From Shimia_B sp039815465 (GTDB lineage: Bacteria > Pseudomonadota > Alphaproteobacteria > Rhodobacterales > Rhodobacteraceae), in contig JBCBZG010000017.1 in NCBI GenBank assembly GCA_039815465.1, forward strand, positions 1 to 64,000: 64,000 nt of DNA, given 5' to 3'. Each line of letters starts with the position of its first letter. Within the stretch, counting starts at the first letter, position 1. Shown here piece after piece: positions 42,444-51,661 of the stretch. Below the pieces are notes generated by a model. That model saw only the letters and a list, made by a program, of their open reading frames with translations. It was not told where the DNA came from and did not search any database. The position numbers were made by a program, and so were the translations under genes.

Positions 42444-43373
42444 ATGACCACCGCCCTAATCACCCATGAGGATTGCTACGATCACGTGACCCCGCCCGGC
42501 CATCCGGAGCAGGTGGCGCGGCTCGACGCGGTGCTGGGCGCGCTCGAGGGGATGGAGCTTTTGCGTGTGGCGGCGCCCTTTGCGGCGGAGGATGACCTGC
42601 TGCGGTGCCATCCGGCATCACATATCGCGGCGGTGCGCCGGGCGGCGCCGAAGGCCGGTTGGGTGTCGCTCGATGCGGACACGCATATGTCGGCGGGCAC
42701 GCTCGGTGCGGCGTTGCGGTCAGCGGGCGGCGCAGTGCGGGCCGTGGACCTCGTCATGGCGGGGGATGCGTCCAACGCCTTTGTCGCGACGCGCCCGCCC
42801 GGGCACCACGCGGAAAAAGAGATCGCCATGGGGTTTTGCTTTTTCGGCAACGTTGCCATCGCGGCCAAGCACGCGCTGGATCACCATGGGCTGTCGCGTG
42901 TGGCGATCGTTGATTTTGACGTCCACCACGGCAACGGCACCCAGGACCTGGTGGAGGATGACGCGCGCATTTTCTTCGCGTCCACCCATCAGATGCCGCT
43001 TTATCCCGGCACGGGCTACCCGGAGGAAACGGGCGTGGCTGACAACGTCATGAACGTCCCACTGGCGGACGGGGCGGGGGGTGACACGTTCCGCGATGTG
43101 ATGGAGGAACACGTCCTGCCCGCCGTCGCGGCTCACCGGCCTGAGCTTATCCTGATCTCCGCCGGGTTTGACGCCCACGCGCGCGACCCGCTCGCGGGGC
43201 TTTTGCTCGAAACCGCGGATTTTGTTTGGGCCACGCAACAGCTCTGCGCCCTGGCGCGGGAGCAGTGCGGCGGTAAGGTGGTGTCGTGTTTAGAAGGGGG
43301 CTATGACCTCCCGTCATTGGGGGAGGCCGCGGCCGCCCATGTGGCAGCGATGAAGGAGGCAGGCGATGTCTAA
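42444..43373 (+). CDS. Histone deacetylase family protein (zinc deacetylase)
   Basis: A 309-residue arginase/deacetylase-fold enzyme. The active-site HH pair lies in RPPGHHAEKEIAMGFCFFGN, the zinc ligands in VDFDVHHGNGTQD and in SAGFDAHARDPLAG, and the tail has CLEGGYD. Bacterial members deacetylate polyamines or acetylated proteins; the exact substrate cannot be told. The ATG follows GGAGACGCGCCC. The stop overlaps xseB by 8 bases. Confidence 0.9.
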   Translation: MTTALITHEDCYDHVTPPGHPEQVARLDAVLGALEGMELLRVAAPFAAEDDLLRCHPASHIAAVRRAAPKAGWVSLDADTHMSAGTLGAALRSAGGAVRAVDLVMAGDASNAFVATRPPGHHAEKEIAMGFCFFGNVAIAAKHALDHHGLSRVAIVDFDVHHGNGTQDLVEDDARIFFASTHQMPLYPGTGYPEETGVADNVMNVPLADGAGGDTFRDVMEEHVLPAVAAHRPELILISAGFDAHARDPLAGLLLETADFVWATQQLCALAREQCGGKVVSCLEGGYDLPSLGEAAAAHVAAMKEAGDV

Positions 43374-43605
43374 ACCAGTGGCAGAGATGTCCTTTGAAGA
43401 GGCCATGCAGGAGCTTGAGCAGGTCGTGGGCCAACTGGAACGGGGCGATGTCGCGCTCGACGCGTCCATCGCGCTTTACGAACGGGGCGCGGCGCTCAAG
43501 GCGCATTGCGAGGCCAAGCTGAAAGCGGCAGAGGAAAAGGTCGCCGCGATCCAGCTCAGCGCCGATGGCCAGCCCGCGGGGCTCAAGCCCGTCGACGGGG
43601 TCTAG
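43366..43605 (+). CDS. xseB: Exodeoxyribonuclease VII small subunit
   Basis: A 79-residue helical protein with the XseB pattern MSFEEAMQELEQVVGQLERG and ALYERGAALKAHCEAKLKAAEEKV. It pairs with the XseA large subunit, which is not in the window. The gene lies between the HDAC-family gene and ispA, a common setting for xseB. It abuts ispA: ispA begins directly after the xseB stop. Confidence 0.93.
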   Translation: MSKPVAEMSFEEAMQELEQVVGQLERGDVALDASIALYERGAALKAHCEAKLKAAEEKVAAIQLSADGQPAGLKPVDGV

Positions 43606-44472
43606 ATGTTTACCGACGACCTGGCGGCGGCGTCGCGCGCGGCGCAGGACTATTTGGCCGACACGCTCGCCGATTGGGGCGATCTGCCCGTGGTCGCTGG
43701 GATGCGCTACACGCTTGATGGCGGCAAAGGGCTGCGCGCGTTTCTGGTGATCGAAGGGGCGCGGCTCCATGGTGTGGACGTGGCCCAAGCGCGGGTGGCG
43801 GCGGCGGCGATTGAGGCGCTGCACGCGTATTCGCTGGTCCATGACGACCTACCCGCGATGGATGACGATGACACCCGCCGGGGCCAGCCCACGGTCCACG
43901 TGAAGTGGGATGAGGCGACGGCGATCCTGGTGGGCGACGCGCTGCAAGCGCTCGCGTTCGAACTGCTGGCGGAGCATGCCTCCCCCGATGCGGCGGTCCG
44001 GGCGCGGCTCGCGGGGTCGCTTGCGCGGGCTGCGGGGGCGCAGGGGATGGTGCTGGGGCAGGCGCAGGACATCGCCGCGGAAACCGCGGATGCGCCGTTG
44101 ACGCTCGGCCAGATTACGGCGCTTCAACGCAATAAGACCGGCGCCCTGATCGAATGGGCGGGGGTGGCTGGGGCCGTGCTTGCAGGCGCGGAGACTGGGC
44201 CCTTGCAAACCTATTCCGAAAAGCTCGGGCTCGCGTTCCAGATCGCCGACGATATTCTTGACGTCGAGGGAGACGCCGCCGCCATGGGCAAGGCCGCGCA
44301 AAAGGATGCGGCGGCGGGAAAGGCGACATTCGTGTCGATCCTGGGGCTGGAAACCGCACGCGCCCGGGCGCAACAGCTGGTCGACGAGGCCTGCGAGGCG
44401 CTCGCGCCCTATGGCGCCGCCGCGCAGCCGCTCAAGGACGCCGCGCAGTTCGTCGTCTCCCGCAGCAGCTAG
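43606..44472 (+). CDS. ispA: Farnesyl/geranyl diphosphate synthase
   Basis: A 288-residue prenyl transferase condensing isopentenyl and dimethylallyl diphosphates. The first aspartate-rich motif DDLPAMDDDDTRRG (about residue 82-95) and the second DDILD (about residue 220) bind magnesium. GLRAFLV and the QDIAAE segment are typical. It sits between xseB and dxs, so precursor and chain-building enzymes are co-expressed. Confidence 0.92.
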   Translation: MFTDDLAAASRAAQDYLADTLADWGDLPVVAGMRYTLDGGKGLRAFLVIEGARLHGVDVAQARVAAAAIEALHAYSLVHDDLPAMDDDDTRRGQPTVHVKWDEATAILVGDALQALAFELLAEHASPDAAVRARLAGSLARAAGAQGMVLGQAQDIAAETADAPLTLGQITALQRNKTGALIEWAGVAGAVLAGAETGPLQTYSEKLGLAFQIADDILDVEGDAAAMGKAAQKDAAAGKATFVSILGLETARARAQQLVDEACEALAPYGAAAQPLKDAAQFVVSRSS

Positions 44473-44474
44473 GG

Positions 44475-46253
44475 ATGGGCACGCCGCCGCACACGCCGCG
44501 TCTTGACCAAGTGCGCACGCCCGCGGACCTGCGGCAGATGAGCGACGCGGCGCTCGCCGATTTGGCGGAGGAGCTGCGCGCAGAGCTGATCGACGCGGTC
44601 AGTGTGACAGGTGGGCATCTTGGCGCAGGGCTCGGCGTGGTGGAGCTGACGGTGGCGCTTCATGCCGTGTTCGAGACACCGCGTGACCGGTTGATCTGGG
44701 ACGTGTCGCACCAGAGCTACCCGCATAAGATCCTGACCGACCGGCGCGACCGCATCCGCACCCTGCGGCAGCGCGGTGGGCTCAGCGGGTTCACCCGCCG
44801 GGACGAAAGCCCCTATGACCCGTTTGGGGCGGCGCATTCATCGACCTCGATCAGCGCGGCGTTGGGGTTCGCTGTCGCGCGCGATCTGGGGGCGCCCGAT
44901 ATCGGGGATTGCATTGCCGTCATCGGCGACGGCGCGCTGAGCGCGGGTATGGCGTTCGAGGCGCTCAATAACGCGGGCGCCATGCAGACGCGGCTGATCG
45001 TGATCCTGAACGACAACGATATGAGCATCGCCCCACCCGCGGGCGCGCTGGCCCAAAGCCTGCGAACGGGTGGAGCGGCGGCGCTATTTCGGGAGCTTGG
45101 GTTCGCCTATGCCGGGCCCGTGGATGGGCATGACATGGCTGCGCTGTTGCGCGCGCTGCGCGACCTGCGGTCGGGGGCGGATGGGCCTGTGGTGCTGCAT
45201 GTGCGCACTCAAAAGGGCAAAGGGTTCCCTCCCGCCGAAAGCGCGGCGGACAAGTGGCACGGGGTTCCAAAGTTCGACGTAGCCACAGGCCGGAAAGCCG
45301 CCGCCGTGGCCAAGGCGCAAAGCTACACGCAGGTCTTTGCAGAGACGCTCAGCGAGCTTGCGGAGGGCGACCCGCGCATTTGTGCGGTGACGGCGGCCAT
45401 GCCCGATGGCACCGGGATCGACCGTTTCGCTGCGCAGCATGCCGCACGTGCCTTTGATGTGGGCATTGCCGAACAACACGCGGTTACCTTTGCGGGCGGC
45501 CTCGCTGCGGCAGGTTTATCGCCATTTTGTGCGCTTTATTCGACATTTTTGCAGCGTGGCTACGATCAGCTTGTGCATGATGTGGCGCTACAAGGGCTGC
45601 CTGTTCGCTTTGCGGTGGACCGCGCGGGGCTCGTCGGGGCGGATGGGGCATCCCACGCGGGGGCGTTTGATTTGGCCTATCTCTGCTGCTTGCCCGGGAT
45701 GGTCGTGATGGCCCCGTCCGATGAAGCGGAGCTTGCGCAGATGGTGGCCACGGCGGCAGGCCATGACGCCGGGCCCTCCGCGATCCGCTTTCCACGGGGG
45801 GAGGGCACAGGCGCCGCTTTGCCCAGCCCGCCGCAGCCGATCCCCATCGGGCAGGGCCGTGTGATCCAGGAGGGCGCGGAGGTCGCGATCCTTTCGCTCG
45901 GCGCACGCCTGGCCGATGTGCAGAGCGCCGCGGATGACGCCGCCCAAGACGGGCCGCGCCCCACCATCGCCGATGCACGCTTTGCCAAACCGCTGGACCG
46001 CGCGCTCGTCTTGCGCCTGGCGCAAACCCACCGCGCGCTCATCACCATCGAAGAGGGCGCCGCAGGCGGTTTTGGCGCGCAGGTGGCCCAGTGCCTGGCG
46101 GAGGCGGACGCGTTCAAAGACGGCCTGATCTTGCGCCCGATGACGCTGCCTGACCGCTTTATCGACCATGGCACCCCGGCCCAGATGTACGCCGATGCCG
46201 GGCTCGACGCCTCCGCCATCGCCGCCATGATCCGCACTGTAAGGAGCCTTTGA
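44475..46253 (+). CDS. dxs: 1-deoxy-D-xylulose-5-phosphate synthase, loop-deleted
   Basis: A 592-residue thiamine diphosphate enzyme that makes DXP from pyruvate and glyceraldehyde 3-phosphate, the first step of the MEP isoprenoid pathway. HSSTSISAALG, the ThDP motif GDGALSAGMAFEALNNAG ending in NDND, and the catalytic Glu in VGIAEQHAVTFAGG are intact. Usual length is 620-640. The deficit is in one place: SIAPPAGALAQSL is followed after only a few residues by ALFRELGFAYAGPVDGHD, where E. coli DXS has about 40 more. The ATG lies 2 bases after the ispA stop. Confidence 0.92.
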   Translation: MGTPPHTPRLDQVRTPADLRQMSDAALADLAEELRAELIDAVSVTGGHLGAGLGVVELTVALHAVFETPRDRLIWDVSHQSYPHKILTDRRDRIRTLRQRGGLSGFTRRDESPYDPFGAAHSSTSISAALGFAVARDLGAPDIGDCIAVIGDGALSAGMAFEALNNAGAMQTRLIVILNDNDMSIAPPAGALAQSLRTGGAAALFRELGFAYAGPVDGHDMAALLRALRDLRSGADGPVVLHVRTQKGKGFPPAESAADKWHGVPKFDVATGRKAAAVAKAQSYTQVFAETLSELAEGDPRICAVTAAMPDGTGIDRFAAQHAARAFDVGIAEQHAVTFAGGLAAAGLSPFCALYSTFLQRGYDQLVHDVALQGLPVRFAVDRAGLVGADGASHAGAFDLAYLCCLPGMVVMAPSDEAELAQMVATAAGHDAGPSAIRFPRGEGTGAALPSPPQPIPIGQGRVIQEGAEVAILSLGARLADVQSAADDAAQDGPRPTIADARFAKPLDRALVLRLAQTHRALITIEEGAAGGFGAQVAQCLAEADAFKDGLILRPMTLPDRFIDHGTPAQMYADAGLDASAIAAMIRTVRSL

Positions 46254-46255
46254 GC

Positions 46256-46915
46256 ATGGACCCATTCAGCCGCCCGGTCGTGATCTACCGTTGGATCGTC
46301 TTCGCGCTCGCCGCGTTTTACAGCGTCTATATGATCACCACCTCCCCCTACATCGGGGAGGCCGGGGGGCCGTTTCGCTACCTGACGATCTGGGCGCTCC
46401 TGCTCAGCTTTTTCTGCGCGAGCCGCGTTTTGGCCTTTTCGGAACGGCGCAGCACGCGGCGCTGGGACACGCTGATCGCGGCGACGGCGGTGATCAACTT
46501 CATGGTCGTGTTCCTCTATTGGCGGCTCTTTTTCGCGGACCCGGACTCCGTCACTCGCAACGGGGAGCTTGGGGTGTGGTGGCGCGAATACTATCTGCAC
46601 GGGCTCGGACCGCTCCTGATGTGGATCGACGCGCTTGTGATCAACCGCCCCTTCCGGCGCTTTTTCCGCGCGGCAGGGGCGCTGGTGGCGATCGCTTTGA
46701 GCTACTTTCTATGGGCGGAGCTTTTCGTTGGACCTATGAACGATGAGCCCATCGGCACGGTCACCACAGGTCTGCCCTATCCGTTCCTCAACAATTTGGA
46801 GCTTTCGGGCCGGATCGAGTTCTACGCCACAAACTCCGTCGTGGCGCTCGTCCTGCTTGGTGTGTTCTTTGCGCTAGGCTGGGGTGTGAAACGAGCAGCG
46901 GGGGACCGCCCCTAG
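46256..46915 (+). CDS. Multi-pass membrane protein, possibly FAR-17a/AIG1-like
   Basis: A 219-residue integral membrane protein with about six hydrophobic segments (first WIVFALAAFYSVYMI; last VVALVLLGVFFALGWGV). The GGPFRYLTIWALLLSFF segment and WREYYLHGLGPLLMWID are reminiscent of the FAR-17a/AIG1 and Pr6Pr families, but this is a weak assignment. The ATG at 46256 follows AAGGAG, two bases after the dxs stop, so it is probably co-expressed. Confidence 0.7.
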   Translation: MDPFSRPVVIYRWIVFALAAFYSVYMITTSPYIGEAGGPFRYLTIWALLLSFFCASRVLAFSERRSTRRWDTLIAATAVINFMVVFLYWRLFFADPDSVTRNGELGVWWREYYLHGLGPLLMWIDALVINRPFRRFFRAAGALVAIALSYFLWAELFVGPMNDEPIGTVTTGLPYPFLNNLELSGRIEFYATNSVVALVLLGVFFALGWGVKRAAGDRP

Positions 46916-46916
46916 G

Positions 46917-47762
46917 CTATTCGCCTGCCGCCAGAAGCGCGGCGAGCCCGTCGCGGTAGCTGGGGTAGCGCAGCACGACGCCCAGCTCCTCCCGGATGAG
47001 GTCATTCCGCACGCGTTTTGATTCCGCGTAAAAGCTGCGCGCCATGGGCGTCATGTCGGCGGTTGCGAAATCCTCTGCCGGGGGCAGGGGCAGGCCCAAA
47101 AGCTCCGCCGCGTGGCCAATCACGTTTTCCGGCGGGGCGGGGTCGTCGTCGCAGACATTATAGACCGCCCCAGGCCGCGGCTGCGCGATGGAGGCAGCGA
47201 GCACTTGCGCGATATCTTCCACATGAATGCGCGAAAACACCTGGCCCGGCTTCAGGATCCGCCGCGCGGTGCCTGCGCGCACCTTAGCAAAAGGGCCGCG
47301 TCCGGGCCCGTAGATCCCAGCGAGCCGGAAGATATGCAGCGGCAGCCCAAGCGCGCGCCACTCCGCCTCCGCGGCGACGCGGGCCAGGCCGCGCTTGGTG
47401 GCGGGGGTAAGCGGCGCGGTCTCGTCCACCCAGGCGCCTTGGTGGTCACCGTAAACGCCCGTCGTGGACAGGTAGCCCACCCAGGCCGCGGGCGCCCCGC
47501 GCAGCGCCTCGCGGTAGTCAGCCAGAAACGGATCGCCCTCGGGGCCGGGAGCGGCGGACATCAGGATGTGATCGGCGTCCGCAATGGCGGCACAGAGGTC
47601 ATCGCGCGGGGTCACGAGCGGCTCGATCCCCTCAGCGGCGAGCCTCTGCGCCTTATCCTCGGACCGCGTGGTCCCAATGATCCGCCAGCCCTGGGGCAAA
47701 AGCGTCTTTGCGAGCTCTTGCGCCGAATACCCGTGGCCAAAGGAAAGGAGCGTGCCTGTCAT
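46917..47762 (-). CDS. NAD-dependent epimerase/dehydratase (SDR) family protein
   Basis: A 281-residue extended short-chain dehydrogenase-like protein of the YeeZ type. The glycine motif is degenerate (LLSFGHGYSAQELAKTL). A YLSTTGVYGDHQG segment provides the Ser/Tyr, IFRLAGIYGPGRGPF is typical, and FSRIHVEDIAQVL follows. Substrate is unknown. It is convergent with the membrane protein gene, one base apart. Confidence 0.82.
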   Translation of the reverse strand: MTGTLLSFGHGYSAQELAKTLLPQGWRIIGTTRSEDKAQRLAAEGIEPLVTPRDDLCAAIADADHILMSAAPGPEGDPFLADYREALRGAPAAWVGYLSTTGVYGDHQGAWVDETAPLTPATKRGLARVAAEAEWRALGLPLHIFRLAGIYGPGRGPFAKVRAGTARRILKPGQVFSRIHVEDIAQVLAASIAQPRPGAVYNVCDDDPAPPENVIGHAAELLGLPLPPAEDFATADMTPMARSFYAESKRVRNDLIREELGVVLRYPSYRDGLAALLAAGE

Positions 47763-47825
47763 AGCGTCTTCCTGCCGGGCGTCTCGGGGATTGTCAAAGC
47801 CACGCGCGCCGCGCAGAGTTCATCC

Positions 47826-48452
47826 ATGGCCAAGACACCGGGATTAGATGCCGCCTACGGGCTCACCGGCGCAGACAGCGTCCGGGAGCTTTATTCCGAT
47901 TGGGCGGAGAGCTACGACGCAAGCTTTGTCGCCGACCGCGGCTACACGCTTCACGACCAAGTGGCGGCTTGCTTTGCACAGGACGGCGGGGCAGGGCCTG
48001 TGCTTGATGTGGGCGCCGGGACCGGCGTGGTGGGGGAGGCGCTTTGGACCCGGGGCCTGCGCACCATCGACGGCGCCGATCTCTCCGCCGAGATGTTGGA
48101 GGTTGCCCGCGCCAAAGGCTGCTACCGCGACCTCTTTGTGGCCGATATCACCCAGCCCCTCGATTGCGCGGATGACCACTATGGCGGGGTGGTGAGCGCG
48201 GGCACCTTCACGCTGGGCCATGTGGGGCCAGAGCCGCTCAATGAACTGATCCGCATCACCCGGCCAGGCGGTTTGATCGTGCTCACCGTGAACCTGGCGC
48301 ATTGGCAAGCGCAAGGCTTTGACGCCGCGCTCCGGCGGTTGGATCGCGCAGTAACCGACCTGAAAACACCCGAAATCCCGATCTACGCCCCGAGCGCGGA
48401 CCACGACCACGCCGGTGATCGCGGGGTGCTCTTGTCGTTCCGCGTCGCCTAA
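47826..48452 (+). CDS. Class I SAM-dependent methyltransferase
   Basis: A 208-residue methyltransferase. It begins AYGLTGADSVRELYSDWAESYDASF, followed by motif I VLDVGAGTGVVGEAL, IDGADLSAEMLEVARAKG, and ITRPGGLIVLTVN. The layout resembles WBSCR27/Mettl27-type enzymes with unknown substrate. The ATG at 47826 begins MAKTPGLDAAYG. The stop nests in CTAA with that of the convergent caiD-like gene. Confidence 0.83.
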   Translation: MAKTPGLDAAYGLTGADSVRELYSDWAESYDASFVADRGYTLHDQVAACFAQDGGAGPVLDVGAGTGVVGEALWTRGLRTIDGADLSAEMLEVARAKGCYRDLFVADITQPLDCADDHYGGVVSAGTFTLGHVGPEPLNELIRITRPGGLIVLTVNLAHWQAQGFDAALRRLDRAVTDLKTPEIPIYAPSADHDHAGDRGVLLSFRVA

Positions 48453-49228
48453 CGCCCCGTCCAGACAGGGTCGCGCTTTTCGGCAAAGGCGCGCGCGCCT
48501 TCCTTCTGATCCTCAGAACCATAGAGCACATCCACCGTCCGCAGATGCCGCCCCGTGATGCGGTTCATGGCGTCTTGGAACTTGGAGTCCTCGGCGTCGC
48601 GCACGACCTCCTTTATCGCGGCGTAGACGAGCGGCGGGCCCGACGCGATCAGGCGCGCCAGCGACCAGGCCTCGTCCATCAGCGCATCGGCGCTGTAGGC
48701 GTGGTTGATCAGGCCCCAGCCCAACGCCTCGTTCACGTCGAACCACCGCCCGGTCAGCAAAAGCTCCATCGCGATGTGATACGGGATACGCTTCGGCAGT
48801 TTGATGGAGGCCGCGTCGGCCACCGTGCCGGACCGGATTTCGGGCAGCGCAAAGGTCGCGTGGTCGGCGGCCAGGATGATGTCCGCGCTCAGCGCCAGTT
48901 CCAGCCCGCCGCCGCAGCAGATACCGTTGACGGCGGCGATCACGGGCTTGTTGAGGTCGCGCAGTTCTTGCAGCCCGCCGAAGCCGCCCAGGCCGTAATC
49001 CCCATCGACCGCGTCGCCGTCATTGGCGGCCTTTAGGTCCCAACCGGGGCAAAAGAACTTTTCGCCCGCGCCCGTGACGATGGCCACGCGCAGGTCCGGG
49101 TCATCGCGGAACGCGGCGAATGTGTCGCCCATGATCCGGCTTGTGGCCAGGTCGATGGCGTTGGCCTTGGGTCTGTCGAGCGTGACCTCAAGGATTGCGC
49201 CGTCGCGGCGGGTGCGGATGGGGCTCAT
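48449..49228 (-). CDS. Enoyl-CoA hydratase, carnitinyl-CoA dehydratase-like
   Basis: A 259-residue crotonase-fold enzyme. The oxyanion-hole segments are DRPKANAIDLATS and GICCGGGLELALSADIILAADHATFALPE, where the second catalytic Glu lies. The WFDVNEALGWGLINHAY region is typical. It is closest in style to CaiD. The start overlaps the stop of the acyl-CoA synthetase gene, which lies immediately upstream on this strand, so the two are coupled. Confidence 0.85.
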   Translation of the reverse strand: MSPIRTRRDGAILEVTLDRPKANAIDLATSRIMGDTFAAFRDDPDLRVAIVTGAGEKFFCPGWDLKAANDGDAVDGDYGLGGFGGLQELRDLNKPVIAAVNGICCGGGLELALSADIILAADHATFALPEIRSGTVADAASIKLPKRIPYHIAMELLLTGRWFDVNEALGWGLINHAYSADALMDEAWSLARLIASGPPLVYAAIKEVVRDAEDSKFQDAMNRITGRHLRTVDVLYGSEDQKEGARAFAEKRDPVWTGR

Positions 49229-51255
49229 GGGACAGCCTTTCTAATGAGCGCGTCCACGGCGATAGCGCGGTCGGCGGTGAGGATGAGCGGGTTGATTTCA
49301 ACTTCTTCTAGGTCGTCGGCGTGGGCTACGACATAGCGCTGCAAAGCGTCGACCGCATCAAGAAGCGCCTCGATCGCCACAGGCGCGCTGCCGCGGTATC
49401 CGGTCAACAGCGGGTAGATGCGCAGCGTCTCCAAGCTCGTCGCCACGTCTTGGCGGGTGGCAGGGATCAGCAGCGTGGCGGTGTCTGACAAAAGCTCCGT
49501 CAGGGTGCCGCCTGCACCTATGGTCAGCATGTAGCCATGGGCCGGGTCCCGCGTCACCCCGAGAAGGAGCTCCACCAGCCCGCCCGGCACCATCTCCTCC
49601 ACCCAGAGCGGTCCGTCGGCGAGCGTGGTAAGCGCCTCCTCGGCCTGCTCGGGCGTGCGGATGTTGAGCGCGAGCCCGCCCTGGCCGGTCTTATGCGCCA
49701 GGCCCAGCACTTTGACCGCCATAGGGGCCGTGCGCCCGGCAATGTCGCTGGCCAGCGCGTCCCGCGCGATCTGGCGCCCGCCCCTTGGCGTGACGATCCC
49801 AAACTCAGCCAAAGCGCGTTTGGCGTCGGCCTCTGACAGCGTGGTTGCGCCCGCCGGGCGCCCAGGCAGCAGGATCGGCGCAGGCGGGGTGATTGGGGTC
49901 GGCTGGGCCATCACGTCGATGGCTGCAATCGCATGGTCGAGCCCGCAGAGCGGCAGGACCCCGGCGTCCAGTAGCGCGGTGGCGGTCTCCTCCGGCAAGA
50001 GCTCGGGCAGCGTGGCGCAGACTGCATAGCGGCGCCCGGTTGCGCGCGCGGCGGCGATCACGGCGGCGGTGGCGATATCCCAGTCCACCGGGTCGCAGCG
50101 GTCGCCGCGCGGATAGTCCAGGATGATCAGCGTCAGCGCGATATGGGGTGCTGACATCGCGCCCCAGGCCTCCGCCATCTTGTCGCCATCGCGCCAGATA
50201 TACGTGTGGTAGTCGAGCGGGTTCGCGAGCGCCACACGCGGCCCCAACGCCGCGCGCAGCCCGTCGGTTTGGGCCTGCGTCAGCGGCGGAAAGGTCACGG
50301 CGTGCCCGACAGCTGCGTCCGCAGCCAGCGCCGCCTCCCCCCCCGAGCAGGAGATGGAGGCGATGTTTCCGCTCGGTAAGCGCCCAAACAGGTGCCCGAT
50401 CTTGAGCGCCTCCAGGAACACCGCCAGGGTGTTCACCCGCGCGATCCCCAGGCGGTCGAGCAGCGCCTGCGCGCCTGCATCCTCGCCCGCCAAGGACGCG
50501 GTGTGCGACACCGTGGCTGCCCGCGCCTGCTGGGACCGCCCCGCTTTCAGCGCGACCAGCGCCACGCCGCGGGCGGCGGCCGCCTGCGCGAGCGTCTCCC
50601 ACGCGCGCAGATCGCCGAACCCCTCGATATGGAGCCCGATGGCCGTCACCCGTGGGTCGTCGAGCAAGCTCAGCGCGATATCGGTCTGCCGGGTCTGGGC
50701 CTGGTTGCCGCAGGTCACGACATAGGAAATCGGCAGGCCGCGGGTCTGCATGGTCAGGTTGATCGCGATGTTGGAGGATTGCGTCAGGATCGCCACGCCA
50801 CGCTCGACCGGGACCAGCCCGTGCTGATCCGGCCACAGCCCAACGCCGTCGACCGCGTTAAGGAACCCATAGCAATTCGGACCCAGGATCGTCATGTCGC
50901 CTGCCGCCGCAACGAGCGCGTCTTGCAGGCTGCCAGCGCCCTCACTCTCCGCCTCCGCCTCGGCAAAGCCGGAGGCAAAGCAGGTCGCGCCACCGGCCCC
51001 GATCGCGGCGAGCTCCGCCACGACCTCCACCGTTGCGGCGCGGTTCACGCCTACAAAAGCCGCGTCCGGCGGGGTGGGCAGATCTGCCACCCGCGCCACG
51101 CAGGCCACACCCGCGAGCTCTGTCTTGGTCGGGTGTACCGGCGTGATGCGCCCCGCAAAGCCGAGTTGACGCGCGGCACCGATGATCGCCTCGCACCACG
51201 TCCCACCGCCGATCACGGCAATGTCGCGCGCTTGCAATAGCCGGTCTATCGCCAT
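49225..51255 (-). CDS. ADP-forming acyl-CoA synthetase family protein
   Basis: A 676-residue fusion of the alpha and beta parts of acetate-CoA ligase (ADP-forming). The N-terminal CoA-binding domain has IAVIGGGTWCEAIIG. The succinyl-CoA-ligase-like part has LGPNCYG, and a segment with the phosphohistidine motif SHTASLAGEDAG lies near residue 255-265. The C-terminal ATP-grasp part (about 470-670) includes VKVLGLAHKTGQGG, and EVEINPLIL ends it. It activates or releases an acyl-CoA. The ATG at 51255 is preferred over an upstream extension. It forms a unit with the CaiD-like hydratase. Confidence 0.86.
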   Translation of the reverse strand: MAIDRLLQARDIAVIGGGTWCEAIIGAARQLGFAGRITPVHPTKTELAGVACVARVADLPTPPDAAFVGVNRAATVEVVAELAAIGAGGATCFASGFAEAEAESEGAGSLQDALVAAAGDMTILGPNCYGFLNAVDGVGLWPDQHGLVPVERGVAILTQSSNIAINLTMQTRGLPISYVVTCGNQAQTRQTDIALSLLDDPRVTAIGLHIEGFGDLRAWETLAQAAAARGVALVALKAGRSQQARAATVSHTASLAGEDAGAQALLDRLGIARVNTLAVFLEALKIGHLFGRLPSGNIASISCSGGEAALAADAAVGHAVTFPPLTQAQTDGLRAALGPRVALANPLDYHTYIWRDGDKMAEAWGAMSAPHIALTLIILDYPRGDRCDPVDWDIATAAVIAAARATGRRYAVCATLPELLPEETATALLDAGVLPLCGLDHAIAAIDVMAQPTPITPPAPILLPGRPAGATTLSEADAKRALAEFGIVTPRGGRQIARDALASDIAGRTAPMAVKVLGLAHKTGQGGLALNIRTPEQAEEALTTLADGPLWVEEMVPGGLVELLLGVTRDPAHGYMLTIGAGGTLTELLSDTATLLIPATRQDVATSLETLRIYPLLTGYRGSAPVAIEALLDAVDALQRYVVAHADDLEEVEINPLILTADRAIAVDALIRKAVP

Positions 51256-51434
51256 GGGCGCGCCTCCATACGTGGCGCTTCGCCTAAGGAATGGGCAGCC
51301 AATGCTGCAGCGCAGCAATTATGCCGCAATGCGGCGTGTCCCGGCTTTCGAGCCTGGGCACGCCGCGCTACCCTACGCTCAGCCCAGGCTGTGGGAGGCT
51401 GGCCCGGGCCGCACCAGACCAAAGGAGCCCTCCC

Positions 51435-51641
51435 ATGTGCCTGTCGACCTCTGCCCTCGCGCTCTTTCTCACCCTTATCGGCCCGGAGCGTGTCACGCTC
51501 GGCGAGACGCGTATGATCGTCCATGCCACCACGACTGAGGCCCACTGGGTCCTGCGCACAGGCGGCGAGGTGGATATGTGGTGCACGATGGCGCCCCAGA
51601 TCGACGCCATGACGCGACTGGCCAACGCCCCGGCGCAGTAG
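51435..51641 (+). CDS. Small hypothetical protein
   Basis: A 68-residue protein whose ATG follows AAAGGAGCCCTCCC, a strong ribosome site. It starts MCLSTSALALFLTLIGPERV, a short hydrophobic stretch, then LGETRMIVHATTTEAHWVLR and CTMAPQIDAMTRL. The hydrophobic start may be a membrane anchor or weak signal. No family recognised. It lies between divergent acyl-CoA synthetase and convergent acyl-CoA dehydrogenase genes. Confidence 0.5.
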   Translation: MCLSTSALALFLTLIGPERVTLGETRMIVHATTTEAHWVLRTGGEVDMWCTMAPQIDAMTRLANAPAQ

Positions 51642-51661
51642 CTGCGCCGCCCTGGGCGCGC

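Noticed and set aside
47112..47825. N-terminal extension of the methyltransferase at 47826 (frame open from 47112).
   Set aside because: The extension is antisense to the SDR gene and lacks any family match; MAKTPGLDAAYG is a natural N-terminus.
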